This document shows positions 22,317-34,651 of a DNA stretch of 64,000 bases, one piece after another. The DNA is from Cephalopachus bancanus (lineage: Eukaryota > Chordata > Mammalia > Primates > Tarsiidae), in contig JAPVLO010000405.1 in the NCBI GenBank assembly GCA_027257055.1, positions 248,001 to 312,000 on the forward strand, written 5' to 3'. The translations under genes were made by a program, and so were the position numbers. The notes under the pieces were generated by a model. It saw nothing but the letters and a program-made list of their open reading frames with translations, was not told the DNA's origin and ran no database searches. The stretch's first letter is position 1. Each line of letters starts with the position of its first letter.

Positions 22317-23716
22317 CTGTGTGGCTTTTTCCCCCTCCCTACTTTTTCCTTCCCTGCACGTCACCGTCTTCTTTAATTCTGTTATTCAGGGATAAAGGGA
22401 TTGATTTTACTTCTGTTTGTGCAATCTCCTATTCTTTATGTATGTCCTCTTACTTTGTTCAATTCTGAAGTTGCACTGTAGGTTGGAGGTGGTCCTTTTT
22501 GCAGTTTTGAGATGTACTTAAGGGGAGAGCTGTGATTCAAAATCTGTCTGCAGGTCCTGGTATTCGCTGACAGGCGTGTGGATAATGTGGAACCCACTTC
22601 CCACTGCCCTGGAATCTGTCCGTGCAGTGGGGCTGTAGGTTTACTCCCTGAAATAAAATGTGGTTAGCAGAGGGGAGAGAATGGAGCAGATAGTGGGTTG
22701 AAGAGGGGAGTGGTGAGATAGAGGAGTAATGGGGAAACAAACAAGTGTGCCAACAAATAGAGAGAGAGGCCTATACTGAAACAGATAAAAACAATAGACC
22801 ACAGCTACAGTCGAACCAACTCTCATACAAACAAAAATAAAACATATAGTGATGCTAACATACCAGCTATCCAACCACCTTGTTAGTGTGCTGTTCCTCT
22901 ATACAAAGACATGGTTTACAGACCGAAGATAAGAGAAGAAAAGGAGAAGGAAAAGAGAAAAAAAGGGGAACAATACAGTAGGAATAGAATTAAGTCATTA
23001 AAGTAATAGAATCAATGAAGCACACTCTGAGACATTTCATTTAAGTCTAATGTCCTTTCAGGTCTGATTTCTAGTTTTCTTTTCAAGCTGGTAAATTAGT
23101 TTGCAGTTAGGGTCAGTTCCCCTGATCTGCTGTGAAAGACAGTTCAGATTAACCTCCGTTCAGCAGTTTGGTGTATGTCTTTATCAAGCTTGTTTCTCCC
23201 GTTTCAGTGTTGTTACCTTGAATCGCCAGCAGGTGGTGCTACCTCATCTGCTCGCCCCAGAGGGGGTGGGGCCGGACAGGAACAAGATGGTTGCCTGCCT
23301 CCAAGCAGGCAATGGGAGCCCTACGCCGGGTGGGCAGGACAGTCTCGGACGCAAGATAGGTGGCTGCGATCCCAGCAGATCTTCCTTGAAGCGGTTTGGT
23401 GTGGATCTCCTCGCGCCGGGTTGTGATGAGCTACCCATCCCAGAGGCCGTGGCGGCGGTGATGGGAGCACCGACGGCGGCGACGGGAGCGCCGGCGGAGG
23501 GAGGGGCTGCGGCGGCGGTGGGACAGTGCAATGCAGTAAAAATGTCCAGTCGTTGCAATGTTCCAGCTGTGGTGATGGCCGAGCTCTGTCTGAAGAGCAG
23601 GCTGCAATGCTGGGGTCCCCAGCCCTCCGGGGCGAGAGTCAGAGACCCACTGCAGATCTCCCTTGCAGAGGGCTTCAGACGCCTGGTTGCCCGGTTGCCA
23701 TCTTAAACCGCCTGTC
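22317..23716 (-). promoter_or_regulatory. L1-C 5' UTR / internal promoter, CpG-rich
   Basis: The first 1.4 kb of L1-C in transcription order. It starts with AAGATGGC (YY1-type). About 23,240-23,660 is GC- and CpG-rich, with ggcggcggtg-type triplets at 23,440-23,525, followed by a pyrimidine-rich stretch (about 22,900-23,000 on the minus strand) before ORF1. L1 5' UTRs contain an internal RNA polymerase II promoter. Many CpGs survive here, unlike in the older L1 5' UTR at 26.5-28.0 kb. Confidence 0.75.
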
Positions 23717-24578
23717 GATGCTGGCTTTTTTGAATGAATCCCTTCCTCTCAATTGTTTCAAATGGTTTTAGTGGTTGTGATACCAGCATTTCCTTTTGCA
23801 CTTCCTCTGGATTGATTGTAATGTCATGTTTTTCATTTCTGAATGGATTTATTTGGGCTCTCTCTCTCTCTTTCTTTCATTAATCTGGCCAAGGATATGT
23901 CATGTATGATCTGATTTTGGTTATTTCTTTTCTTCTGCTAACTTAGCTTCAGATTTTATTTGGACTGTTTGTATTTTCATGATGTGAGCATACAGTGCAA
24001 TACAATTTCCTCCAAGCATTGCCTTAGCTGCATCCCAGCTAGTTTTTGGTGCACTATGTCTTTGTTTTACTTTGTTTCAAATACTTTTTAAAATTTCTGT
24101 CTTGATTTGTTGTTTACCCCAAAATTGTTCAAGAACAAGTTGTTTAATTTGTAGTTATTTGTGTGTCGTTTAGAATTCCTCTTGATGTTGATTTCTAGTT
24201 TGCTTCTGCTGTGGTCAGAGAATATGCTTGGCATGATTTTGATTTCTTTGGAATTTTTCAAGATTGAATTATGGTCAAGTATCTGATCAGTCTTAGAGTA
24301 TAATCCATGTGCAGGTGAGAAGAATGTATAGTCTCTAGTTGTTGGGTGAAGTGTTTGTAAATGTCTGTTAGACCTAATTTGCTGAATGTCAGATTTACAT
24401 CCAGGATTTCTTTGTTAATTTTCCACCTGAACAATCTGTCTAAAGCTGTTAGTGACATGTTGAAGTTCTCACAATTATAGTGTGACTACCTATGCTCTCT
24501 TCCAGGCTAGGTAGCAATTGTTTTATAAATTTAGGTTCTCCTATGTGGAGTGTGTAATATTTAAAATAGATATTTCTT
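23717..24578 (-). mobile_element. Host L1-D segment 3 (ORF2 N-terminal half)
   Basis: Resumes the old L1 after L1-C, from the second gatgctggcttttt copy. It covers ORF2 endonuclease/linker sequence (24,258-24,458 reads LTALDRLFRWKINKEILDVN). It is split from the next segment by a short L1 insertion. Confidence 0.85.
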
Positions 24579-24872
24579 CTTTTATTTTGAAGCATTTCTT
24601 CAAAGAATTTTTAAATTTAATTTTTAAAATATATTTTTATTTTAAATATGTGGGGTATAATTCAGGATTAGGTATACAAACGTTCATTATGTTGGCACCC
24701 TTGTTGATGAGGTATGCCCCCTACCCTGCCAGCAGATTCCCACTACTGCCAATCCTGCCCCCCCACCCTTGGGCAGGTTCCCAGTACTGCCAGTCCTTTT
24801 CGTATAGTGTTACAATGATTGTTCAAGGTCCGCTTATGAGTGAGAACATGTGATACTCAGTTCTTTGTTTCT
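24579..24872 (-). mobile_element. Short L1 3'-end insertion
   Basis: A 294-bp, heavily 5'-truncated L1 with A-rich tail and 3' UTR (atgtggggtataattcagg to ttctttgtttct). It is flanked by a 16-bp target duplication, aaaatagatatttctt (24,563-24,578) and aaaatagatgtttctt (24,873-24,888), inside host L1-D. Confidence 0.9.
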
Positions 24873-26285
24873 AAAATAGATGTTTCTTGATGTTGAATTG
24901 AGTTCTTTATGTACTACCCATCATTGCCTTTTTTTTTTTTAACTTTTGTTGGGTTAAAGTCTATTTTATCTGATGTGAGAATAGCAACTTCCACTTTTTT
25001 CCCCTTTGTGTGGTAGATCCTTTTACCTTGAGCCTGTGGGTGTCATTAAAGGTGAGATGAGTCACTTGAGACAGCAGAAGAATAAGTCTTGTCTTTAAAT
25101 CCAGTTTGCCACTCTGTCTTTTAAGTGGGGGCATTAAGGCCATTTACATTCAGAGTTACTATAGATATGTGAGGATTTGTTCTTGCTATAGATATGTGAG
25201 GATTTGTTGTTGAGAAGTTGCTTTGTGGGTGATTTATATGTTCTGTAAGCTACAGGCTTACTCATGCTTTTATTGTTGGGTAGCCTTGTTCTTTTGTTTC
25301 CATGTTTAGGACTTAAGCATCTCTTATAGGGCTAGTATAGACATGATGAATTCTTTTAGCTCTTTCTTGTATGGGAAGGACTTTATTTCATTTTCATTTA
25401 TGAAGCTTAGTTTGGTGGTGTAATAAATTCTTAGCTGACATTTCTTTTCTTTAAGAATTTATAAACAGGCCCCAATCTCTTCTGGCTTGTAAGGTTTCTG
25501 CTAAGAGGTCTGCCGTTATTTTGATGAGTCTCCCTTGGTAGGTGTTCTGCCCCTTCTCTCCAGCTACCTTCAAGATTTTTTCTTTTATGTTGACCCTGAA
25601 CATTGTAATGACAATATTCCTTGGGATGGTCATCACATATAGTATACTACAGGAGTTCTCTGGATTTCTTTTATCTTCATGTCAACCTCTCTAGCAAGAT
25701 GGGAGAAGTTTTCATGGATTAAGCCTGCTGCTACTTTCTCCTGAGTGCTTCCATTTGCTCTTTCTCTTTCAGAATTGCTGATCGGTAGAGATTTGGTCTC
25801 TTTACATAATCCCATGACTCTTGAAGGCTTTGTTCATTGAAAAAATCTTCTTTTTTAAAATTTTTGTCTGATTGTATTGCTTCTAGGAATTGGTCTTCAA
25901 GCTTTGAAGTTTTTTCCCTCTGCTTAGTCTAGTCTGTTGTTAAACACAGTCGTGGCTGTGTTTTGGAATTTCTATAGTGAGCTCTTCATTTACAGGAGTA
26001 CATTGTGGTTCTTTCTCAGAATAACCATGTCAATTTTTCAATTCTTGAACTGTTTTCATGGCCTCTCTGATTTGGGAGTCTACTTCCTTTTGGATCCTTA
26101 TGAGCTTGTTTGCTATCTATATTCTGTATTCTATGTCTGTCATTATGGACGATTTGTTCTGTATTTTACCCATTGCTTGGGAGCTGGTGCAGTCATAAAG
26201 AGGGACAAAAAACTCTATTTGTGTTGCTGAAGTTCTTGTGTTGATTTTTTTCCCATATGAGGGTGCTAATGCTTCTCTCTCTCGA
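24873..26285 (-). mobile_element. Host L1-D segment 4 (ORF2 start, ORF1)
   Basis: Continues the old L1 through the ORF2 5' end and ORF1. Frame 25,636-25,451 reads KEKILKVAGEKGQNTYQGR and LQARRDWG, matching the ORF1 C-terminal domain. 25,815-25,633 continues toward the N-terminus (LPISNSERERANGS). Decayed. Interrupted by an old Alu at 26,286. Confidence 0.85.
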
Positions 26286-26545
26286 CAGGATCTTATGCTG
26301 TTTCCCAGACTAAAGTGTTGTGATCATAGTTCCCTGCTGCCTTGAATTTCTTGGCTGAAGTGATCTTCCCACCTCCCTAGTAGCTGAGACTACTGGCACC
26401 CAGCGAATTGCTTATTTATTTGTTTATTTTTTGTAGAGATGATGTCTTTCTATGTTGCCCAGGCTGGCTCTTGGCCTTAAGCTATCTTCCTGCCTCAGTC
26501 CCTCAAGTGCTAGGATTATGGGCATAAGCGATTGTGTCTGGCCTC
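26286..26545 (-). mobile_element. Old Alu (AluJ-like dimer)
   Basis: Minus-strand dimer reading from acaggatcttatgctgtttcc to gcgattgtgtctggcctct. It is much more diverged than the other Alus and shows the standard Alu wording (gttgcccaggctgg) rather than the lemur-type variant. The flanks contain ctctctct / ctctctttc, compatible with a duplication. Confidence 0.8.
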
Positions 26546-28025
26546 TCTTTCTCTTTTAAAAATTAGTTTGTCAACATTGAATGGAGTTTTACATTTGTTT
26601 TCTACTGTTTTGTCCTTTATAACTGTGGCTGTGGTATATGTTGTGCATGGTCAGTTAGCTTTATTCCTGAGTACTTTTGGAGGGTCAGTGCTCTGGACAA
26701 TTCCCTGGTTCCAGCTAGCAGCATGCTGTGGTTGTTTTGGTGACTACTAATTCTAGAGGTGCTTTTTTTGTTAAGTGTTCAGGCTGTGGGCCTGTAGATG
26801 GTGCTTAAAAGTGTGGTCTGGGAGCAGCCACTGTACCTTAGTGGGATTTTCCAAGGACCACTAGGCCTCAGCCACATTGATCAAGTGGGTGTGGTGTCCC
26901 TCTTACTCCTTCAGTGCCTAGAGCAGGGAGTCCCTATCTGGAGAGAAGTAGCCAACATGAGAAAGGGTGCAGGGCGGCCTGAAGCTTCCTGTTCCTGATT
27001 ACTTCAGCTGTGGGGTCTGCCTTATAGAGGGCACGTGCATACATCACAGGGGGTCTGCTTAGTGACTCTGGTGATCAGCTTGCCTGAGGGCAGCTGAATT
27101 CTGTGGCCATTTTCAGAGGAATGTGGGGTCCCTGCATACTCCATGAACCTGGAGTGGTCTAAGTCTGGAGAAGAGTTCCTTAGACAGGGGAGGCTTCAGG
27201 GTGTCTTGACCACTCACTGCTCATGCTTATTTCTGCTGTGGAGACTGTGTTGGGGGAGAGTGCATTCAGAAACCTTGGGGGGCCTGCTCAATGGCACTGG
27301 GGGCTGGCCTCCCTAAGGGATGAGGTGGTGGGGTTCTGCTGTGGTGTTCTGACAGGCACAGGCAGCTCCCCTCATACTTCAAGGGCTGGGATGCACCTGT
27401 GGGGGAAGCAGCCTAGCTGGGGAGTGTGGTGGATGCCTTGACTCCTTGCTGCTCTTTTTCTTTTCAGTTGTGGTTTGCATGCTGGGGACGCAGGCTATTG
27501 CTCTGGTGAGCTGCTCCCTCCCTGGCCTGAGGACAACAACAGTAGTAGGCAGCTGCAAATCATCTATCCTTCCTAGAGAAACACTGAGCCTCACTCCTTG
27601 GTGGGTGGAACAACTGATGCTGAACTGCATGTAGGTCACCACTCAGGACTCTTTGCTGACCAGGGACCTGCAGGATCACAGAAGCTTTCCTTTGACTTGG
27701 GTTACAAAGGTCTGTGGTGGCAGAGTGGGTTCCTGGGGATTTTTCTTCCACTCACTCACTCACTCACTCACTCGCACACTCATTCATTCACTCACCCCTT
27801 CACCCTTTGGGGAAACCCCTCTGTTTCTGCACTGGGACACTGGGTCCATGTTGACTGACTGTTTGATTTCACTCCTCTTTTCTCATAGGACCCATCACTT
27901 CTCTGTTGAGCTCCAAAGGTGTGTTTCTCCTCATCCTTCTTGTAGTGTAGAGTCTCACACCTACTCTGGTTCCTCTCCATGAGATAAGCTACACTAGTTG
28001 CTTCTAGTTGGCCATCTTGGGAAAA
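26546..28025 (-). mobile_element. Host L1-D segment 5 (5' UTR and 5' end)
   Basis: GC-richer 5' UTR of the old L1, including an (ACTC)n stretch at 27,752-27,776. The minus strand begins near 28,025 with TTTTTCCCAAGATGGCCAAC, the AAGATGGC motif of an L1 start, so the host L1 extends to its 5' end. Large overlapping open frames here (for example 27,379-27,982) look like GC-rich noise, not genes. Confidence 0.8.
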
Positions 28026-28039
28026 AAGAGCCCTCTTTT

Positions 28040-28323
28040 TTTTTTTCTTTGAGTTGGCATCTCACTCTGTCGCCCAGACTAGAGTGCAGTGGCCGCTTCT
28101 GGCCACCGCAACCTCGACCTGCTGGGCTCCGGCGATCCTTCCTCCTCAGCCTTACAAGTAGCCGGAATTACAGGCATGCGCTACCACGCCTGGCTGATTT
28201 TTTGATTTATTGTAGAGATGAGGTCTCACTGCCCAGGCGGGTCTCGAACCCGTGGGCTCAGGCAATCCACTTACCTCAGCCTCCCAAAGGCGCGGGATTA
28301 CAGGCTGAGCCACCGAGCCCGGC
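28040..28323 (-). mobile_element. Alu, full length
   Basis: Complete minus-strand dimer with poly(T) at the left, ending ccaccgagcccggc. Perfect 14-bp duplication aagagccctctttt at 28,026-28,039 and 28,324-28,337. Shares the variant box B (gcgggtctcgaacccg) with other recent copies. Confidence 0.96.
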
Positions 28324-28337
28324 AAGAGCCCTCTTTT

Positions 28338-29246
28338 AACCCATTTCTAATATAGAGAATAGACTGTGAGTGGTAAGACAGTGGTCTATTCACTGATATT
28401 GCCAACAAACGAGGACAGACAACTCATTGAAAAACATGAAGTTTAGATTCTAAAGCATGAGTTGGTATCTCTGCTGTATTATCCCTTGAGGATGTGTAAT
28501 CTTGGAAGTGTCAATTGGTCTCTGAGTTTCCTCATGTACAAAATGGTAATAATATGATGGCTATTTATTACTATAGTTATTTTGTGAATCATATTTGTTA
28601 ATGCATATGGAAACTTGACAAAATATATTGGTTTAAAAATATTTGTAAAATATTTAACAAATTCTAAATGTTAGGAAGATCCCTGGTGTTCTAATGAGTG
28701 AATTGAATTATTAAACATGTAGTGGGTGACTTTAGGTTTAAGGCTAAATAAAATAAGCTTTTGTGTATAAAAGTATAAAGGAAAGAGAAATCCAACCCTT
28801 CTTCTGCTAGTGAGACTCCCTCCCCTCCAAAAACCCCACTGAGGTTAATAATTGCCCCAGGTGCAAACACCAGCCCATTAGACCAGTAGCTCAGCTGGCC
28901 CAATTTAGTGCTCAGCACCCGTTTTTATCTCAGCTCTGTGGGAACTCCCAACACAGAGTAGATTCTGGAAAACCAGTTTAAATACCTTGCTGATGTAATA
29001 TTCCTAAGAGTTTAGGTTCATACATTAACTCTTCATTTTCATTATTTTCTTTTATAGCAAACATGATTTCAATTGGGCTTTTGTTAAAGTGTCTTCCTGC
29101 TTGTTTTTAAAGAAGGAAAAAATTGTTAAAAAACAGAACTCAGATTTTTTTTCTACCCAATTTCAAAAAGGAGACAAAACTCCAGTGCCCTTTCTAGTAC
29201 TTAACAGTTAAGTTTAAATTAAAGAAACAATTAAAGAAATATGTTA
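28338..29246. repeat. Single-copy interval with MIR fossil
   Basis: No gene seen. About 28,440-28,615 on the plus strand resembles a MIR (gtgtaatcttggaagtg, ctctgagtttcctcatgtac, aaaatggtaataat). The remainder, including the open frame at 28,691-28,918, has no recognised content. Confidence 0.5.
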
Positions 29247-30117
<871 letters not shown>

Positions 30118-30397
30118 TTTTTTTTTTTTGAGTTGGAGTCTCACTCTGTCGCCCAGACTGGAGTGCAGTGGCCGCTCCTGGCCACTGCAGCCTCGACCTG
30201 CTGGGCTCCGGCGATCCTTCCACCTCAGCCTTCCACGTAGCTGGAACTACAGGTGCATGCTACCACACCCGGTTAAATTTTTGATTTATTGTAGAGATGA
30301 GGTCTTGCCTGCCCAGGTGGGTCTAGAACTTGCGGGTTCAGGTAATCCACTCACCTCAGCCTCCCAAAGGCGCAGGATTACAGGCTGAGCCACCGAG
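30118..30397 (-). mobile_element. Alu
   Basis: Minus-strand dimer from poly(T)-gagttggagtctcactctg to ggctgagccaccgag. Lemur-type variant wording. A clear target duplication was not identified. Confidence 0.92.
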
Positions 30398-30489
30398 AGC
30401 ACCATGAAGACCAAACAGAATAGCTGTAGGGACTCAAATCCATCTCCTGGATTGGTGACTAGTTTGTAGCCTTTGAGCAAAAGCTTAAA

Positions 30490-30725
30490 GAGGAGGGCCT
30501 CTGGAGTCAAACTGGGAGGTTCAAGATCTAGGTTCAGTACGTCTTAAACCTGATAAGCTTGACAAATTATTTAACAACTAGCAGTCTCATTTTCTTCACT
30601 TCTAGAATGTAGAAAATAATAATACTTATATTTTGGGATTATTTTGAGGATATTGAGATAAGTACATTAACAATGCATTTAACAAAATAATTGGTACCTG
30701 GTAAGCATTTATTAGCTACTATCAA
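30490..30725 (+). repeat. MIR fossil
   Basis: Plus-strand pattern ggagtcaaactgggaggttc, followed by tctcattttcttcacttcta and gaatgtagaaaataataata, then tggtacctggtaagc. These match the order of MIR core and tail words. Confidence 0.6.
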
Positions 30726-30763
30726 TCTGTGTGTGTACACATACATACACACACAAATTATCT

Positions 30764-31184
30764 TTTAAAATAAAAAAAAATTTTATTTTAAAGATATGGG
30801 GTACAATTCAGGTTAGGCATACAAATATTCATTATGCAGGTAACCTTGTTGATGAGGTGTGCCCCTCCCTCCCCTGCCAGTTTCCCTCAACTGCCAGTTC
30901 CAACCCCCCTCCCCTGGCAGTTTCCTGCTACGGCCAATCGCTTTCTTATAGTATTATGATAATTGTTCAAGGTCCGCTTATGAGTGAGAACATATGGTAC
31001 TCTGTTCTTTGTTTCTGTGATAGATCACTGAGTATGAGCAGCTCTAAATCCATTCAAGTTGCTACAAAGTCCATATGTTTGTCTGTCTTTATGGCTGCAT
31101 AATATTCCATTGTGTTTATGTACCACATTTAAAAAATCCAGTTCAGCTTCGATGCACAGTATAGTTGTTCCATGTTTTTGCTAT
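30764..31184 (-). mobile_element. L1 3' end, 5'-truncated
   Basis: A-rich tail, then gatatggggtacaattcagg and the ORF2 C-terminal/3' UTR block to ttccatgtttttgctatt on the minus strand. Flanked by cacacacaaatta (about 30,749-30,761) and cacacataaatta (about 31,188-31,200), a likely 13-bp duplication with one mismatch that lies in a short CA-rich patch. Confidence 0.88.
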
Positions 31185-31200
31185 TCACACACATAAATTA

Positions 31201-31635
31201 AAGTATATGTACAAATAGTCATTTCCTCCTTCAAATAACCATCTGGGAAATTATACACTTTTATAATGTTGTCTTTGACAATCAGTACCTCATCACTGTT
31301 CATTTTTGTGTCTCTGCAAGTTGAAATGCTATCAGAGACTGTGGCCTAAACTTCTGAATGTGTTTGATGGCAGCAAATCTCTTCTTTCAGGGAGTGGGAG
31401 GGAATTTGAATTTTGAAAAATATCCTATGTGCTTTGAAGCAAAGACTGATGAATGAGATAAATAATCAGACCGGGTAATACAATTTTGAACAGAAATATC
31501 TAATAAAAGGAAACAAGAACTTAGGAATAAAAGGATGTGCAGGGCAGAGACAGGGAATGTTTCGGAGAGAATGGATCACAATTATTTTGTTATGACTAAT
31601 TTTTTAGCCCCTTGATATTATTATTATTGTTGTTA
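31201..31635. other. Single-copy interval, nothing recognised
   Basis: No gene or clear repeat seen. Confidence 0.5.
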
Positions 31636-31931
31636 TTCTTATTTTTGGTTTTGAGTAATAGTCTCATTCTGTCGCCAGGCTGGAGTGCAGTGGCACAATG
31701 ATGGCTACTGCAGCCCTGACGTGCTGGGCTCCGGTGATCCTTCTGCCTCAGTCGTCCAAGTAGCTGGAACCATGGGTTTGCACCACCATGCCTGACTAAT
31801 TTTTTGATTTATTATAGAGACAAGGTCTCACCAATTTTCCCAGGTTTATCTCAAACCCCTGGACTCAGGCAATCCTCTCGCCTTTGCTTCCCAAAGTACA
31901 GGGATTACAGGCATGAGCCACTACGCTTAGC
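31636..31931 (-). mobile_element. Alu, older
   Basis: Minus-strand dimer (gagtaatagtctcattctg to gagccactacgcttag), more diverged than its neighbours. Flanking ttattatt-type sequence is a possible duplication in low-complexity DNA. Confidence 0.88.
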
Positions 31932-32084
31932 TGTTATTATTTTTAAGTATGTCTACTTGACATTTAAATGTTGGAGACTCCCGGGGCTCAGTAACTGAAC
32001 CTCTTCTCTATCCTCTCTCCCTAGATAATCTTATGCATTCTCATGGCTTTAAATGCTTTCTATTTGTTTATCTCCTAAATTCAT

Positions 32085-33005
32085 ACCTTCAGTCAACATT
32101 TGTCCTCTGGTCTCTAAACTTATTTATCCATCAACTCAGTCAATGCCCGAGAGAGGTCTAATGAACTCCTCAAATTTATGTCCAGGATGAAGCTCCTGAT
32201 ATTCAGTACCCTCTTTTCCAAACCAGCTTCTCCCATAATCTTCTTGTCTCAGCTAATGGTAACTCAGCTCTAGTTTTTTAAAATAAAAACTTTGATGTTT
32301 TGAAAGATACCTCTCTTTCTCTTGTACCTTGCATCTGGTCCTTTAGCAAATTCCGTCCACTCTACCACTTATCTCCTCAATTCTACCACTCTGATCCAAA
32401 CCACAATCATCTCTCTTCCCTGGATTATTATGACAGTCCTTCCTTCTCCTGTTCTTGTTGTCTTCCTCAACACTTCACCACAGTGGTTCAGTTGAAATGA
32501 AAATCTGGCCATGTTACTCCTCTAAGGTTTTCCGTCTGACTCAGTTACTGTCCTGACTATGACCTACAAAGCAGTTCTATAAACTTGTTTTCTGTCCAAC
32601 CTCTCTGAATTTATTGACTAACTCCTCATTCATTCCCACCCTTCACACTGGCCTCCTTGCTGTTTCTTGAACCAGGAGCTGCTACCTCGAGACCTTTGTT
32701 CTTGCTAGTCCCTCTGTATGGAATGCTGGTCCCTTGTATATTTGCATGGCTAATTTTTTCACTTCCTTCAGGTCTTTACTTAAAAGTCACTTTCCCTGGC
32801 TACCTTACTTAGAAATTTTATTTCCTTTTCTGCTTTATTTATTTTTCCTAAGTCATTGCTTTTCTGTTTCTCTCTAGAAAGGAAACTTCATGAAAGTAGA
32901 CATTTGTGTGTTTTATTGAGTGTTGTATCTCTGGTGCCTTGAATTTGCTTGGTCTGTAGTAAACACTCAATCAATATTTGATGAATGAATTAATAAATGA
33001 ATTCA
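32085..33005 (+). repeat. L2 LINE 3' region
   Basis: Plus-strand L2 wording in order: ctggcctccttgctgtttct, cctctgtatggaatgctgg, cttcaggtctttacttaaa, gaaaggaaacttcatgaaag, and the terminal tcaatatttgatgaatgaa. Ancient and not coding. Confidence 0.8.
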
Positions 33006-33054
33006 TTGCCTTTTATGTTAACTATTTCAAAATGATATAGAAACTATGAAGATA

Positions 33055-33290
33055 TAGGCAACGAGTATAGAGGAGAAAGCATGGGACCAGGAGTCCAGGC
33101 ACTTGAATTCTACTTCCAGCTGTGCTACTAAGTAGTCATGTAATTTTGGACCTGTTGCTTTGCGTTTATAAGCCTTGATTTCCTCATCTCAAAATGAGGC
33201 AGCTAAATGAGATATATTGATAGTTTCTAGGATCTCTTCTCTCTCTGGGATTATATGACCCTAATATAATAAGGAAGATTCTTGTGATAA
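33055..33290 (+). repeat. MIR fossil
   Basis: Plus-strand MIR order: gagaaagcatgggaccagga, ttctacttccagctgtgc, tcatgtaattttggacctgt, tttcctcatctcaaaatgag. Confidence 0.8.
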
Positions 33291-33360
33291 TGGCCTATTT
33301 TAGACCAACTTAGAACTTTTTGTGGAAGCCAGAGAAGATGCATTTGGACGTCTCTTTTTT

Positions 33361-33725
33361 TTTTAAATCGATATTTTTTATTTTGATATTGTGGGGTACA
33401 GTTAAGGGTTAGGTATACAAATATGCTTCATTCAGGCCCCCTTGTTGATAGCAGGTGTCTCCCCGTCTCCAGACAGATGTTTATTACCATTAGTCCCATC
33501 CCCACCCATAGTTTCCCAACACTGTCAGTCATTTTCTTATAGTAGTGCATTGGATGATCAAGGTCCACTATATGAGTGAGAACATGTGATACTCAGATCT
33601 TTGTTTCTGTGAGAGGTCACTTAGTATTATAGACTCTAGCTCCATCCAGCTTGCTGCAAAATTCACGATTTTGTTCTTTTTTATGGCTGCATAGTATTCC
33701 ATCGTGTATATGTACCACATTTTTT
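33361..33725 (-). mobile_element. L1 3' end (outer part of a doubled 3' end)
   Basis: Minus-strand L1 tail and 3' UTR (gtggggtacagttaagggtt) up to gtaccacattttt. The left flank tttggacgtctctttttt (33,343-33,360) recurs only after the next L1 block (34,635-34,651), so the two L1 3' ends share one target duplication pair. Confidence 0.9.
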
Positions 33726-34634
33726 TTACATTCTTTTATTTTATTTTATTTTTTATAATTAATCAGTATTTTTTATTATGGTTTTGTGGGGTACAGTTAA
33801 GGGTTAGGTGTACAATTACGTTTCATTCAGGCACCCTGTTGATAAGAGGTGTTTTCCCAGCCCAAGACAGATATTTGCTACTGTTAATCCCATCCCCCTC
33901 CCCCCCATAGTTTCCCAGTACCATCAGTCATTTTCTTATAGTATTACATTGGATGTTCAAGGTCCATTATATGAGTGAGAACATGTGATATTCTGACCTT
34001 TGTTTCTGTGAGAGGTCACTCAGTATTATAGACTCTAGTTCCATCCAGGTTGCTGCGAAATTCATGATTTTGTTCTTTTTTATGGCTGCGTAGTATTCCA
34101 TCGTGTATATGTACCACATTTTTAAAATCCAGTCCTCTTTTGATGGACAGCGTGGTTGGTTCCAGGTTCTTGCTATTATGAACAATGCTGCAATAAACAT
34201 TCACGTGCAGGTATCTTTTTTATAGAGTGATTTGAGCTCTTCAGGGTATATTCCCAGTAGGGGGATTGCAGGGTCATATGGGAGGTTGATGTTTAGAGCT
34301 TTTAGGAATCGCCACACTGCTTTCCACAGAGGTTGCACTAGTTTACACTCCCACCAACAGTGTAGAAGAGTTCCCTTTTCACCACACTCTCTCCAGCAGC
34401 TATTTTTTGAGTTGTTGATAATTGCCATTCTGACTGGGGTTAGGTGGTATCTCAGTGTGGTTTTGATTTGCATCTCCCTGATGATTAATGAGGTTGAGCA
34501 TTTCTTCATGTGTCTGTTGGCTGCTCGGATGTCTTCCTTTGTGAAGTGTCTGTTCATATCTTTTGCCCACTTTATAATGGGGTTGTTTGTTTTTCTCTTT
34601 TCAGCACGTTTGAGTTTCTTGTAGATCCAGGATG
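33726..34634 (-). mobile_element. L1-E, 5'-truncated (inner part of a doubled 3' end)
   Basis: An A-rich tail region (33,726-33,760) is followed by a second 3' UTR and the ORF2 C-terminus: 34,200-33,967 reads MFIAALFIIARTWNQPRCPS and ends at [15 protein letters not shown]; 34,557-34,201 reads [15 protein letters not shown]. Very close to L1-C. Its right edge is the outer target duplication. Confidence 0.93.
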
Positions 34635-34651
34635 TTTGGACATCTCTTTTT

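Larger units (their letters stand above)
17243..23716 (-). mobile_element. L1-C, full-length LINE-1
   Basis: A complete 6.47-kb L1 between perfect 14-bp target duplications gatgctggcttttt (17,229-17,242 and 23,717-23,730). Minus-strand order: 5' UTR (23,716 to about 22,317), ORF1, ORF2, 3' UTR with an AATAAA-containing end (17,243-17,275). The 5' terminus reads CAGGCGGTTTAAGATGGCAA on the minus strand, with its first bases next to the duplication. It is the least decayed L1 in the window but ORF1 and ORF2 both contain stops and shifts, so it is not retrotransposition-competent as written. Confidence 0.96.

Noticed and set aside
23101..23706. Long plus-strand frame of about 200 residues rich in Ala/Gly, overlapping a minus-strand frame of about 100 residues
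   Set aside because: It is the GC- and CpG-rich L1-C 5' UTR read in both directions. Low-complexity GGC triplets keep frames open; no domain is seen.
27379..27982. Cluster of overlapping open frames on both strands
   Set aside because: It lies in the old L1-D 5' UTR with an ACTC repeat; no recognised protein.
27998..28339. Frames reading SPRLECSGRFWPPQPRPAGLR-type peptides, recurring at several places
   Set aside because: This is translation of the Alu right arm; the same peptide appears at every Alu.
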